Source of the DNA: Velthaea sp965214335 | GTDB taxonomy: Bacteria; Vulcanimicrobiota; Vulcanimicrobiia; Vulcanimicrobiales; Vulcanimicrobiaceae | DNA: 64,000 bases | Direction: 5' to 3' | Assembly (NCBI GenBank): GCA_965214335.1 | Contig: CBDCBO010000008.1 | Coordinates: forward strand, 186,001-250,000 | Position numbers and translations under genes: made by a program | Shown here: in pieces, positions 34,379 through 42,894 of the stretch | Layout of the letters: every line of letters begins with the position of its first letter | How positions within the stretch are numbered: the first letter of the stretch is position 1 | Notes under the pieces: generated by a model | The model's database searches: none | What the model was told of the DNA's origin: nothing | Seen by the model: only the letters and a program-made list of their open reading frames with translations

Positions 34379-35934
34379 GAAGCCGGCGCAACCAAATTCT
34401 CGTCGCAGCGGCAGTGGTGCTGATCGTCGCCGTTTGCGCGGTTGCCTTGGGCCGGCCCAAGAACGATGCCATTGAAGCGCAACTCAAGCACATCGAATAC
34501 ACCCGTTTCATCACCCGGCTGCCCGAAACCGGTGTGATCCAACGACCCCAAACGCAGACGCTCACAGCGCTGGTATCGGGCGACATCGCAGCGATCCGGG
34601 TCAAGCCCGGCGATCGGGTTGCCGCCGGCCAGAGCCTCGTCGAGCTTTCCAACCCGCAAGTGGTGTCGGCCGAAACGGGCGCCCGCGCCGCGTACGAGGC
34701 GGCCACCGGCCGCGCATCATCGGCCGTCGAAACCAACGCTGTGCTACCGGCGCAGAATCAGTCCAACGTGGTACAAGCCGAATTCAATCTCGAACAAGCA
34801 AAATCAAACTTGAGCAGCGCGATAACGGACCAAAAAAACGGCGCGCAGTCGGGCCTGGGTTACGGCGGGTCGACCGCGCAATCCCAACGCGTCGCCGCCG
34901 ACGCCAACGTCGCCAACGCGCAAACGAGTTTGAGCGAAGCGCAGCGCATTTACGATGCGGACAAAGATTTGTACGCGAATAAAGCCGTTTCGCGCGATGC
35001 GCTCAGCCAACAAGCCGCGCGGCTCGCGCAAGCCAAAATCGCCGCCGATCAAGCCTCGCACCAGCGCCAGGACACCTATGCACAGCTGGCTCAAAACGTT
35101 TCGGTGCTCGGCGACCGGGTTCAGGCCAGTCGCGACGCCGTTCGCCAGGCCGAGGCCGCCCTTGCCGCCGCGAAGGTCGGCGCGGCGCAAAGCAAAGCCG
35201 GCGACGTGCGCGCGGCACGCGGTGATGCCGCGGCTCGGCTCAATGATTGGCGCTACGCCCAAGACCAAGTGGCGCGGCTCACGCTCCGCGCGCCGTATTC
35301 CGGCATCGTGCAGACGATCGTGAGCCAAAGTTCCGATGCGCTGCGGCCGCTCGAACCGGGCGACAACGTTGCTGCCGGCCAGGCCATCGTTACCATCGCG
35401 GCCGACGCCGGCTTTATCGTGCGGGCGCGCGTCGACGAGCAAGACATCTCGCACGTTCACACGGGCGAAACGGCGCGGGTGAGCGGCGAAGATCTCGCCG
35501 ACAAAACGTTGAGCGGCCGAATCGTCGCGGTCGGCGCGGTCGCGCAAAAAAGCGACGATCCCGCGAACACCGCGCGACAGATCGTTACGACGGTCAAACT
35601 CGACGGCTCGCTGCCGTATCTGCGCGACGGGATGAACGTCGATGTGGACATCGTTACCGTCGACCGCCCGCACGTACTCGCCGTATCGAACGAAGCGATC
35701 CGGCACGACAACGATCGGGCGTACGTGTTCGTGGTCCGGCCTGCCGACGGACGCGTCAGCCGTACGTTCGTGCGCTTAGGCGCGGCGAACGATACGCAAA
35801 CGATCGTCACCTCCGGAATCAAGCCGGGCGACACCGTGGTCGAAGATCGCAACCCCGCGATCGTCGATAACATGGCGGTCAAGCCGGCGCCGGCGCCGTC
35901 GCCCCAACCGTCAGCGAGCGGCGGCGCGGCATGA
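34375..35934 (+). CDS. Periplasmic membrane fusion protein (HlyD/MacA-like)
   Basis: The adaptor that links the inner-membrane permease to TolC. A single N-terminal membrane helix (ILVAAAVVLIVAVCAVAL) is followed by the first lipoyl half (GDIAAIRVKPGDRVAAGQSLVEL). A long alpha-hairpin rich in Ala/Gln follows (about 90-290). Then come the second lipoyl half (LRAPYSGIVQTIV), a beta-barrel region and a C-terminal membrane-proximal domain (KPGDTVVEDRNPAIV). At 519 residues it is longer than MacA because of the extended hairpin. The GTG start overlaps the TolC stop, and the stop overlaps the next gene as ATGA. Confidence 0.92.
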   Translation: MRSRRNQILVAAAVVLIVAVCAVALGRPKNDAIEAQLKHIEYTRFITRLPETGVIQRPQTQTLTALVSGDIAAIRVKPGDRVAAGQSLVELSNPQVVSAETGARAAYEAATGRASSAVETNAVLPAQNQSNVVQAEFNLEQAKSNLSSAITDQKNGAQSGLGYGGSTAQSQRVAADANVANAQTSLSEAQRIYDADKDLYANKAVSRDALSQQAARLAQAKIAADQASHQRQDTYAQLAQNVSVLGDRVQASRDAVRQAEAALAAAKVGAAQSKAGDVRAARGDAAARLNDWRYAQDQVARLTLRAPYSGIVQTIVSQSSDALRPLEPGDNVAAGQAIVTIAADAGFIVRARVDEQDISHVHTGETARVSGEDLADKTLSGRIVAVGAVAQKSDDPANTARQIVTTVKLDGSLPYLRDGMNVDVDIVTVDRPHVLAVSNEAIRHDNDRAYVFVVRPADGRVSRTFVRLGAANDTQTIVTSGIKPGDTVVEDRNPAIVDNMAVKPAPAPSPQPSASGGAA

Positions 35935-37124
35935 CGCGGCTGCTGGCCTACACGGCGGAGGCGTTCGAGGCGATCTGGCGCAACCGCACGCGCTCGCTCT
36001 TGACGATGCTCGGGATGATCATCGGCACATCGTCGATCATCGCGGTGCTCGGCATCAGCAAAGCCGCGTCGGGCGGCATTACCGGCACGTTGGATTCCTT
36101 CGGCGATCCGGGCATATCGGTCAGCGTCGACCCCGATCAAGCGAATCCACAGGCCGCGGCGATCGCGTATCGCGATGCGCGCATCATCGATGCCCAAATT
36201 GGGGCGAAGCTCAAAGACATCGAGCCGGCCTATCAGCGTAGCTTCACCTTGCGCGCCGGAAATCGCACCTATACGACCGTCGGCCTGTCGGACAGCAGCT
36301 ACCATCCGGATTCGATCAAAATGCTTTCCGGGCGGCGCATCAACGCAGCGGATCTCGCAACCGGAACCCACGTCTGCACCCTGACGCGCGAACTCGCCGA
36401 CCGGATGTTCAGCCCCGCCGACGGATTGGGCGAGGCCCTGCGCATCGGCGGTTCGCGCTGCACGGTCATCGGTATTTACGCCGAAATCAAGGGCGGTATT
36501 TTCAACTCTGCCGGCGCGAGCGATTTTCTCAACATCCCCTATCCGATGTTTCACGAACTCGCCGCCGGGCCGGTGGATGGCCTCACCGTGTACGCCGCCG
36601 ACGGCGTCAGCGTGGACGACGCCGGCGCGGCCGTGACGACGATCTTGCGCCGGCTCCACGGTCCGGACGCCAAGTACGCGCTGCAAGATAATACCGCCAG
36701 TCTCCAGACCTTTAACACCGTGCTCGGCGTGATCACCAACGGCCTGACGGCGATCGGCGGCGTCGCGCTCGTCGTCGCCGGAATCGGCATCATGAATATC
36801 ATGCTCGTATCGGTCACCGAACGCACGCGCGAGATTGGGTTGCGCAAGTCGATCGGCGCCCGCAATGGTGATATCGCGTTGCAGTTCTTGCTCGAAGCGG
36901 TGCTGCTATCGCTCATCGGCGGCGGAATCGGCACGGCGCTCGGGTTTTTGGGGGTGATCGCGGCGTACGGAACGATCGCGTCGTTCGTCGGTCCGGCGCC
37001 GATCCCGTACGTCCTCATCATGTCGGTCGCGGTCGGCTTCTCGACGCTGGTGGGGACCGTTTTTGGAACGTATCCGGCCTTGCGTGCCAGCCGCCTCGAT
37101 CCGATCGCCGCGTTGCGGTCCTAG
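35931..37124 (+). CDS. MacB-type ABC permease subunit (first of two)
   Basis: A 397-residue inner-membrane protein of the FtsX/MacB permease family without its own ATPase domain. The order is: an N-terminal helix (LTMLGMIIGTSSIIAVLGI), a large periplasmic MacB_PCD domain (about 45-260) and three C-terminal helices. The first of these (ALVVAGIGIMNIMLVSV) leads into the coupling loop TERTREIGLRKSIGAR. It ends in TYPALRASRLDPIAALR, as MacB does. It is coupled to the fusion protein by an ATGA overlap and followed by a second, different permease of the same family, so the pump probably contains a heterodimeric permease. Confidence 0.92.
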   Translation: MTRLLAYTAEAFEAIWRNRTRSLLTMLGMIIGTSSIIAVLGISKAASGGITGTLDSFGDPGISVSVDPDQANPQAAAIAYRDARIIDAQIGAKLKDIEPAYQRSFTLRAGNRTYTTVGLSDSSYHPDSIKMLSGRRINAADLATGTHVCTLTRELADRMFSPADGLGEALRIGGSRCTVIGIYAEIKGGIFNSAGASDFLNIPYPMFHELAAGPVDGLTVYAADGVSVDDAGAAVTTILRRLHGPDAKYALQDNTASLQTFNTVLGVITNGLTAIGGVALVVAGIGIMNIMLVSVTERTREIGLRKSIGARNGDIALQFLLEAVLLSLIGGGIGTALGFLGVIAAYGTIASFVGPAPIPYVLIMSVAVGFSTLVGTVFGTYPALRASRLDPIAALRS

Positions 37125-37253
37125 AATTTCCACTCCGGCGCACGTGATCGCTTCGTCCCGGCTGCGCTCGACGAATCCACCGTTGGGCTACGCCCGAGCC
37201 GGGCATGGTCACGCGCCGGCGACAGCCGATGCGTTCCGCGTGCGCGGCGCCTA

Positions 37254-38447
37254 GTGGCACAATATTTCCTGGAAGCATTCGCCGTGCTGTGGGCCAACAA
37301 GACGCGCTCGCTCCTGACCACGTTAGGCCTCATCATCGGAGTCATGGCCGTTATCGCGATTCAGATTCTGGGGTCGGGCATGGCGGGGGCGGTCAGCGGC
37401 GTACTCGGGGCCATCAACGATACGTCGTTCGCGATGTTTCCCAACGCGCGCCAAGCCGACTTTACGCGCGCTGCAATTAGCGTTGCCGACATCGATCGGG
37501 CCAAGCGCAGCGTACCGAATGTGGCTGAGGGCATCCCGCTCGGCGAAACGACGCTGCAGGTACGCCTGGGGTCAACGCAATCGAAATTGCGGGTGGCGGC
37601 GGATTCGGATCGCCGTTTCATCACGACGCCGCTGCGCTATGGTAGCGGCTTCACGCACGATCATATCGCCGGCGCGGCGCACGTTTGCATTTTACTCGAC
37701 AGCGCATATACGACCCTACGTGTCGCGGGCGATCCGGTCGGCCGCTCGTTGCGCGCCGGCGAGCGCCGATACACGATCGTCGGGGTGTTGGCCAAGCCGA
37801 CGAGCGGCATTGCGCCCAACATCGTGCAGTCCGATATTCTCATACCGTATCCGGCGTACGAACGCGATTATGCGCGCGGGCGGCCGCTGCTGGGCGCCCG
37901 CTTTTTAGTCGCCGACCCAACCCGGCTCGCCGAAACGGAAACGGCGACCTTAGCCTACTTCGCGCGACTCAAGAACGGGCGGGCACTTTATCAGACGGTC
38001 GATCGCAAGACATTTTCGTCGGCGATCGATGGAATTTTCGCCGGGCTCACTTTTATCATTACGCTGATCGGTGGCGTGTCGCTGTTGGTGGCGGGCATCG
38101 GTATTTTAAATATCATGCTGGTTTCGGTGGCGGAACGAACGCGTGAAATCGGGCTGCGAAAAGCGATCGGGGCGACGCGCTTTCAAGTGCTGGCCCAATT
38201 TTTCATCGAGGCGCTGTTGTTATCGTCGATCGGGTGCGCCATTGGGCTCGTGCTGGGACTGGCGGTCGGCGGCGCGGTCAACGAATTCGCGCTGGTGAAA
38301 ATATCGGGAGTCGTCGCGCCGATTCCGTGGGTGCGTTCGGTCGTCATCGCGACCGGCTTCGCCACGCTCGTTACCCTTGCGTTCGGAACGTATCCGGCCT
38401 TCCGCGCCGCCACGCTCGATCCGATCGAAGCGCTGCGCTATGAGTGA
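37254..38447 (+). CDS. MacB-type ABC permease subunit (second of two)
   Basis: A 397-residue paralogue of the preceding permease, with the same layout: first helix (LTTLGLIIGVMAVIAIQIL), periplasmic domain, then three helices around VAERTREIGLRKAIGAT. The end, TYPAFRAATLDPIEALRYE, is close to that of its neighbour. The start is GTG 37254. A 129-bp gap without recognisable signals separates it from the first permease. Its end overlaps the ATPase gene by 8 nt. Equal length and shared motifs suggest an ancient duplication that let the two subunits specialise. Confidence 0.92.
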   Translation: MAQYFLEAFAVLWANKTRSLLTTLGLIIGVMAVIAIQILGSGMAGAVSGVLGAINDTSFAMFPNARQADFTRAAISVADIDRAKRSVPNVAEGIPLGETTLQVRLGSTQSKLRVAADSDRRFITTPLRYGSGFTHDHIAGAAHVCILLDSAYTTLRVAGDPVGRSLRAGERRYTIVGVLAKPTSGIAPNIVQSDILIPYPAYERDYARGRPLLGARFLVADPTRLAETETATLAYFARLKNGRALYQTVDRKTFSSAIDGIFAGLTFIITLIGGVSLLVAGIGILNIMLVSVAERTREIGLRKAIGATRFQVLAQFFIEALLLSSIGCAIGLVLGLAVGGAVNEFALVKISGVVAPIPWVRSVVIATGFATLVTLAFGTYPAFRAATLDPIEALRYE

Positions 38448-39141
38448 GGCCGCGCGGCCGGTTATCGCGTTGCGCGACGTGACGAAGACGTACGCGCTCG
38501 GCGACATTAGCGTGCACGCGTTGCGGGGGGTAACGTTCACGATCGCGCCCGGCGAATACGTTGCGATCATGGGACCCTCAGGTTCGGGCAAATCGACCCT
38601 GATGAATACGTTGGGCTGCCTCGATCGGCCGACAAACGGCGCGTATGAACTCGACGGCGTGAATGTCGGGTCGCTCGGCGACAACGCACTGGCGGCGATC
38701 CGGTTGAGAAAGCTGGGCTTCGTCTTTCAGGGATTCAACTTGCTGGCCCGCACGTCGGCCGTCAAGAACGTCGCTCTGCCGCTGTTCTATGCCGGCCTTT
38801 CACTGCGCGCTCGCAACGCGGCCGCCGCGGATCGATTACGCGAGGTGGGTCTGGGCGACCGGCTCGACCACAAACCAAGCGAGCTATCGGGGGGTCAGCA
38901 GCAACGGGTGGCGATCGCGCGGGCCCTCGTCAACGATCCGGCAGTCCTGTTAGCCGATGAACCGACGGGGAATCTGGATAGTCAGACCAGCGAGGAGATC
39001 ATGGCGCTCTTCGGTGAGCTCAACCTGGCCGGCCGCACGATTATCATGGTCACCCACGACGAAGAGGTGGCGATCCACGCCAAGCGCGTCATCCGGGTAC
39101 GCGACGGCCTCATCGTAGCCGATGAACGGCGAGCTAATTAG
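38440..39141 (+). CDS. ABC transporter ATPase (MacB/LolD type)
   Basis: A 233-residue nucleotide-binding subunit serving the two permeases upstream. Walker A is GPSGSGKST, the Q-loop region is FVFQGFNLLARTSAVKN, the signature is LSGGQQQRVAIARAL, Walker B is VLLADEPTGNLD and the switch His is in VTHDEEVA. The sequence type is that of LolD, FtsE and MacB ATPases that drive mechanotransmission rather than translocation. ATG 38440 lies within the end of the second permease gene. The reading frame is open further upstream but that part is a shadow. Confidence 0.95.
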   Translation: MSEAARPVIALRDVTKTYALGDISVHALRGVTFTIAPGEYVAIMGPSGSGKSTLMNTLGCLDRPTNGAYELDGVNVGSLGDNALAAIRLRKLGFVFQGFNLLARTSAVKNVALPLFYAGLSLRARNAAAADRLREVGLGDRLDHKPSELSGGQQQRVAIARALVNDPAVLLADEPTGNLDSQTSEEIMALFGELNLAGRTIIMVTHDEEVAIHAKRVIRVRDGLIVADERRAN

Positions 39142-39243
39142 AATCCGAACAAAACGCGGTCAAAAACGTTACTCCCGTTCACGGAGCCCGGTAGCCGGTA
39201 GCGAACGTCCCTATTCTGCAACAATGATGGAGAAAAATATCTA

Positions 39244-40497
39244 ATGAAGTCTCGATTTTTCGGGACGGCGGTCGTCGGCCTCGTTGGAGCGATCGTCGGC
39301 AGCTTTTCGATGATGCTCTACGCAAGCACGCACTTCACCGGCATCGCCGGCGTGGGGAATACGCCGCCGGCGGTCAGCGCCGCTCCCTTACCGGCCGGCG
39401 GCGGAAGCGATCAAGACCGTATCGTCAATGCCGTTAAACACGTGCAACCGGCCGTCGTGGCGATCGATGTGACGATCAACGGGACGCGGGTCGTTCCGTC
39501 GGATCCGTTCTCGCAATTCTTCGGCGGCGGCGCGCCGTCGGCCGGTCGCGTGCAGCGGTTCCACGCTCAAGCCTCGGGTTCGGGCTTCGTCTATAACCGG
39601 GCCGGCCTGATCGTGACCAACGCGCACGTCGTGCCCAATGGTACGACCGACGTCGAGGTCGTGTTCGCGAACGGCGACCGTCAAAAAGCCAAGGTCTACT
39701 CACGCAATCCGGCGGCCGACCTCGCACTCATTAAAGTGAGCAACTACGCGAAGCTGCCCGCACCGATCGAACTCGGCGACAGCGACCGGCTGGCGGCGGG
39801 CCAGTGGGCCATCGCGATCGGCGAACCGTTCGAGCTCAAGCAGTCGGTATCGGTCGGCGTCGTGTCGGGTTTTAACCGCGAAGAGACGATCGGCGGCGAA
39901 GGCGAGCAAGCCCGGGTCTTCAAGGGTCTGCTGCAGACGTCGGCACCGATCAACCCCGGTAATTCGGGTGGACCACTCGTCGACGTACAGGGGCGGCTCA
40001 TCGGCGTCAACCAGTCAACGGCCAATCCGCAAGCCGGAGCCCAAGGCATCGGATTCGCCATTCCGGTGAACATCATGCGCCAGCAGGTATCGATGCTGGA
40101 AAAGAACCCGGGCCAAACGCTCGAGGCGAACTCGACCGGCACGGGCGTCGCGTATATCGGCGTCGCCCTGCAGGGGCTCGATAATAACGTTCGCGCGCAG
40201 ATTAATTATCAAGGGAAGACCGGCGTCGTGGTCAGCGGCGTGTATCAAGGCACGCCGGCCGATCAAGCCGGGTTGCAAGCGGGCGATGTCATCACGTCGA
40301 TCGACGGTAAGACCGTCACGACGCCGGACGAACTGACAAAGGCGATTCGCGCGCTCAAGCCGGGTCAAACGGTCGGCATGCAAGTCTTCAGCGCGGGCGT
40401 GAAAAAGCTCGTGAGCGTGAAGATCGGCGAAGCCCCGCCGGGCTTCGGACAACAACAGCAACAGCAGCCGCAAGATCCCAACGGCGGCACACCCTAA
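39244..40497 (+). CDS. htrA: HtrA/DegP-type serine protease with PDZ domain
   Basis: A membrane-anchored periplasmic protease for misfolded envelope proteins. The anchor is residues 7-27. The catalytic triad is His128 (TNAHVV), Asp159 (AADLALIKV) and Ser241 (NPGNSGGPL). A PDZ domain follows (about 290-395, VVSGVYQGTPADQAGLQAGDVITSIDG). The tail is Gln/Pro-rich. ATG 39244 has GGAG about 13 nt upstream. It stands 102 bp after the ABC ATPase and ends at its own terminator, so it may be transcribed separately. An envelope-stress role beside the efflux operon is plausible. Confidence 0.95.
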   Translation: MKSRFFGTAVVGLVGAIVGSFSMMLYASTHFTGIAGVGNTPPAVSAAPLPAGGGSDQDRIVNAVKHVQPAVVAIDVTINGTRVVPSDPFSQFFGGGAPSAGRVQRFHAQASGSGFVYNRAGLIVTNAHVVPNGTTDVEVVFANGDRQKAKVYSRNPAADLALIKVSNYAKLPAPIELGDSDRLAAGQWAIAIGEPFELKQSVSVGVVSGFNREETIGGEGEQARVFKGLLQTSAPINPGNSGGPLVDVQGRLIGVNQSTANPQAGAQGIGFAIPVNIMRQQVSMLEKNPGQTLEANSTGTGVAYIGVALQGLDNNVRAQINYQGKTGVVVSGVYQGTPADQAGLQAGDVITSIDGKTVTTPDELTKAIRALKPGQTVGMQVFSAGVKKLVSVKIGEAPPGFGQQQQQQPQDPNGGTP

Positions 40498-40531
40498 CGG
40501 GCGAAGTTCGCCGTCCGGCACGTTAGCGAAG

Positions 40532-40561
40532 CACGGCTCCTCAGGCGGAGCCGTGTTTCTT
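40532..40561 (+). terminator. Rho-independent terminator after htrA
   Basis: A perfect 9-bp stem (CACGGCTCC / GGAGCCGTG) with a six-base loop is followed by TTTCTT on the plus strand, 34 bp after the htrA stop. It also separates htrA from the convergent GGDEF-EAL gene. Confidence 0.88.
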
Positions 40562-40585
40562 ATGTCCTTACCGGCTGCCCATTAA

Positions 40586-42715
40586 TTACGCGACGCGGTA
40601 TGCTTCACGAGGCGGTTGGGGCGCATCGCGCATACCGGTCCTCAACAGCTGGCCGGCCATCGCGCCGGGGACCGGGCGCGACCAATAGTAGCCCTGGCCG
40701 TTCGAACATCCCATCTCTTGCAGTTGGCGGTATTGTCGCTCCGTTTCAACGCCCTCTGCGGTAACCTTGATGTCGAGACTGCGCGCCAGAGCAATGACGG
40801 CCCGCACGATTTCGGGATCGCTAACCGCCGCTCCCAGACGGCTGACGAAGGAACGATCGATCTTGAGCGTATCGATCGGAAACTCGTGTAAATACGCAAG
40901 CGACGAGTAGCCGGTGCCAAAATCGTCCAAGTGGACCCGAACGCCGACCTCACGGAGGCGCAGCAAAGCGGACCGCGCGGCTTGCGCGTTCTCCATGATG
41001 GCACTTTCCGTGATTTCGACATTCAACCGCGCCGGGTTCAGCCCGGATAGCGATAGCGCGCGTTCGACCGACCGCAAAAAATTCGGACTCGCTAATTGTT
41101 TGGCGGAAACATTGACGCTAACGCGCGGCGCGCCAATGTCTGGTAGTGCGACACACCATTCCTGCATCTGCCGGCAGGCCTCCACGAGAATCCACTCACC
41201 GAGAACGATGATGCTGCCGTCTTCCTCAGCCAGACCGATGAACTCGTCCGGATAGACGAGGCCCCGATGCGGGTGCTGCCATCGTACGAGTGCCTCGAAT
41301 CCGCTCAGATCGCCGTCGTGCAAGTTGACGATCGGCTGGTAGTAGAGCTCGAATTCGTTGCGCTCGATGGCCTGAGCGAGATCGGTCCGCAGTTCCAGTA
41401 AGGCAATGGCGTGTGCATGCAGTTCAGGCGAAAATTCTTCGTGCCGTTTTTTTCCGAGCTTCTTGGCGCGAAACATCGCAATGTCCGCGTTGCGCAGAAC
41501 GTCTTCGGGTTGCAGCGCCGCGTCCTTACTTATGTCCGGTCCCGCCGCGATCCCGATGCTCGCCGTTACAAACACGTCACGTTCGCAGATCGAAAAGTGC
41601 TCGGTTAAGGCCGCCAACATCCGGTCGGCAATGGAGCTGGCCCTCGCGACACTATCGATGTCGTTGAGCAAGATGGTAAACTCGTCGCCTCCGAGACGCG
41701 CCAAGACATCTCCAGCACGTAAACATCGTTCGAGGCGCCGTGCAACAGCCACGAGTAAGCGATCGCCGGCGGCATGCCCCAGACTATCGTTAACGAGCTT
41801 AAAGCCGTCCAGATCGAGGAACAAGATAGCCCACAGCGCCGGAGTCGAATGTTCGTCGGCGCGAAGCGCGTTAATGCGCTCGATAAAGTACGCGCGATTC
41901 GGCAATCCGGTAAGGGCGTCATGATAAGCGGCATGGGCCAGTCGCTTCTCCGCCTCGATCCGCACCTCGACTTCCCGTTCGAGAGCAGCCTTACCGGCTT
42001 CTAATGCGCTCGTGCGCGCGAGCTGGATATGAGCCGTCTGCAATTGCTGCGTTTTCGTGGCGAGGTCCACTGCGCGCCGTCGAGCGGCGCGACGGCGTAA
42101 TGTCTCGGTTAAAAGCGCCGCGATGCCCAGAAAACAGGTAAAGCATACGGACAGAACCCCAACGCCGATGAGACGCGACTTCGTGGCGACGACGGTCGCC
42201 GTGCCCGCGACATCAAAGTCTTTGATGAGCGCGTTCAGATCCGTTCGAGCTTCTCCGAGGTACGCCCGACTGACTTCCGACCCTGACCGGCTTCGCCGGA
42301 GTTGACGGCCCGCATCTGCGTGAAACGCCTTGGTGTGGCGCTCGAACGCCTCGAAAGCTACTCGGGTGCCCGGTACCAGTAAGTGGATCACGGAACGCTT
42401 TAACGGCGCCTGCAACGCAGTTTCGCGCATCAACGCGTCTTGATACGACAGCAGCGGATAGACGCTACCCGTCACCATGTAGAATGTCAAGGCCGCGTCT
42501 TGGTCGAGCAAACTGACCAGCGTCTGCCGAGTAACTTTGCGTGCATCGCTCAGTGCGACGACCCGTTCGATGCCTAGCGACGCTTCGCGGTAACTGAACA
42601 GCGCCGCAGCAATCGAAACCGTCGCCGATGCGATGATCCAAATTAGTGCTGTGCGCGTCAATCGTTCGGTTTGCCAGCCGCAAGGTGCCGAACCTTTTAC
42701 GGTCGATGTAGACAT
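40586..42715 (-). CDS. Membrane GGDEF-EAL protein (diguanylate cyclase/phosphodiesterase)
   Basis: A 709-residue cyclic di-GMP enzyme. Two membrane helices (about 22-41 and 183-208) flank an extracytoplasmic sensor of about 140 residues of CHASE3-like helical type. A coiled linker, a GGDEF domain and an EAL domain follow. The GGDEF active site is intact (RLGGDEFTILL), with an RxxD inhibitory site five residues before it (RAGD). The EAL site is also intact (GFEALVRWQHP, NVEITES, DDFGTGYSS, EGVETERQ). Both activities are therefore possible. It is a single gene between htrA and the sialidase-like gene. Confidence 0.95.
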   Translation of the reverse strand: MSTSTVKGSAPCGWQTERLTRTALIWIIASATVSIAAALFSYREASLGIERVVALSDARKVTRQTLVSLLDQDAALTFYMVTGSVYPLLSYQDALMRETALQAPLKRSVIHLLVPGTRVAFEAFERHTKAFHADAGRQLRRSRSGSEVSRAYLGEARTDLNALIKDFDVAGTATVVATKSRLIGVGVLSVCFTCFLGIAALLTETLRRRAARRRAVDLATKTQQLQTAHIQLARTSALEAGKAALEREVEVRIEAEKRLAHAAYHDALTGLPNRAYFIERINALRADEHSTPALWAILFLDLDGFKLVNDSLGHAAGDRLLVAVARRLERCLRAGDVLARLGGDEFTILLNDIDSVARASSIADRMLAALTEHFSICERDVFVTASIGIAAGPDISKDAALQPEDVLRNADIAMFRAKKLGKKRHEEFSPELHAHAIALLELRTDLAQAIERNEFELYYQPIVNLHDGDLSGFEALVRWQHPHRGLVYPDEFIGLAEEDGSIIVLGEWILVEACRQMQEWCVALPDIGAPRVSVNVSAKQLASPNFLRSVERALSLSGLNPARLNVEITESAIMENAQAARSALLRLREVGVRVHLDDFGTGYSSLAYLHEFPIDTLKIDRSFVSRLGAAVSDPEIVRAVIALARSLDIKVTAEGVETERQYRQLQEMGCSNGQGYYWSRPVPGAMAGQLLRTGMRDAPQPPREAYRVA

Positions 42716-42894
42716 TTATATAGGTATCGGCAATTTTAGGCAACGTCTCTTCGTTCGGCTCAGCGGCCAAAATGGTACGGTATAAAGCACAACGTGTATC
42801 GCGTGGCTACGACACGATCGATGCAATGGCTGCATCACTGCCCGAACATCGATCGCGGTGTTGTCAGTTTAGCGCGCTATGCCGCGGCTTGGCC

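Noticed and set aside
42716..42744. Promoter-like TTGCCT-N16-TATATA just before the GGDEF-EAL start
   Set aside because: The -10-like box ends one base before the ATG, so a transcript would begin inside the gene; likely a chance AT-rich spot.
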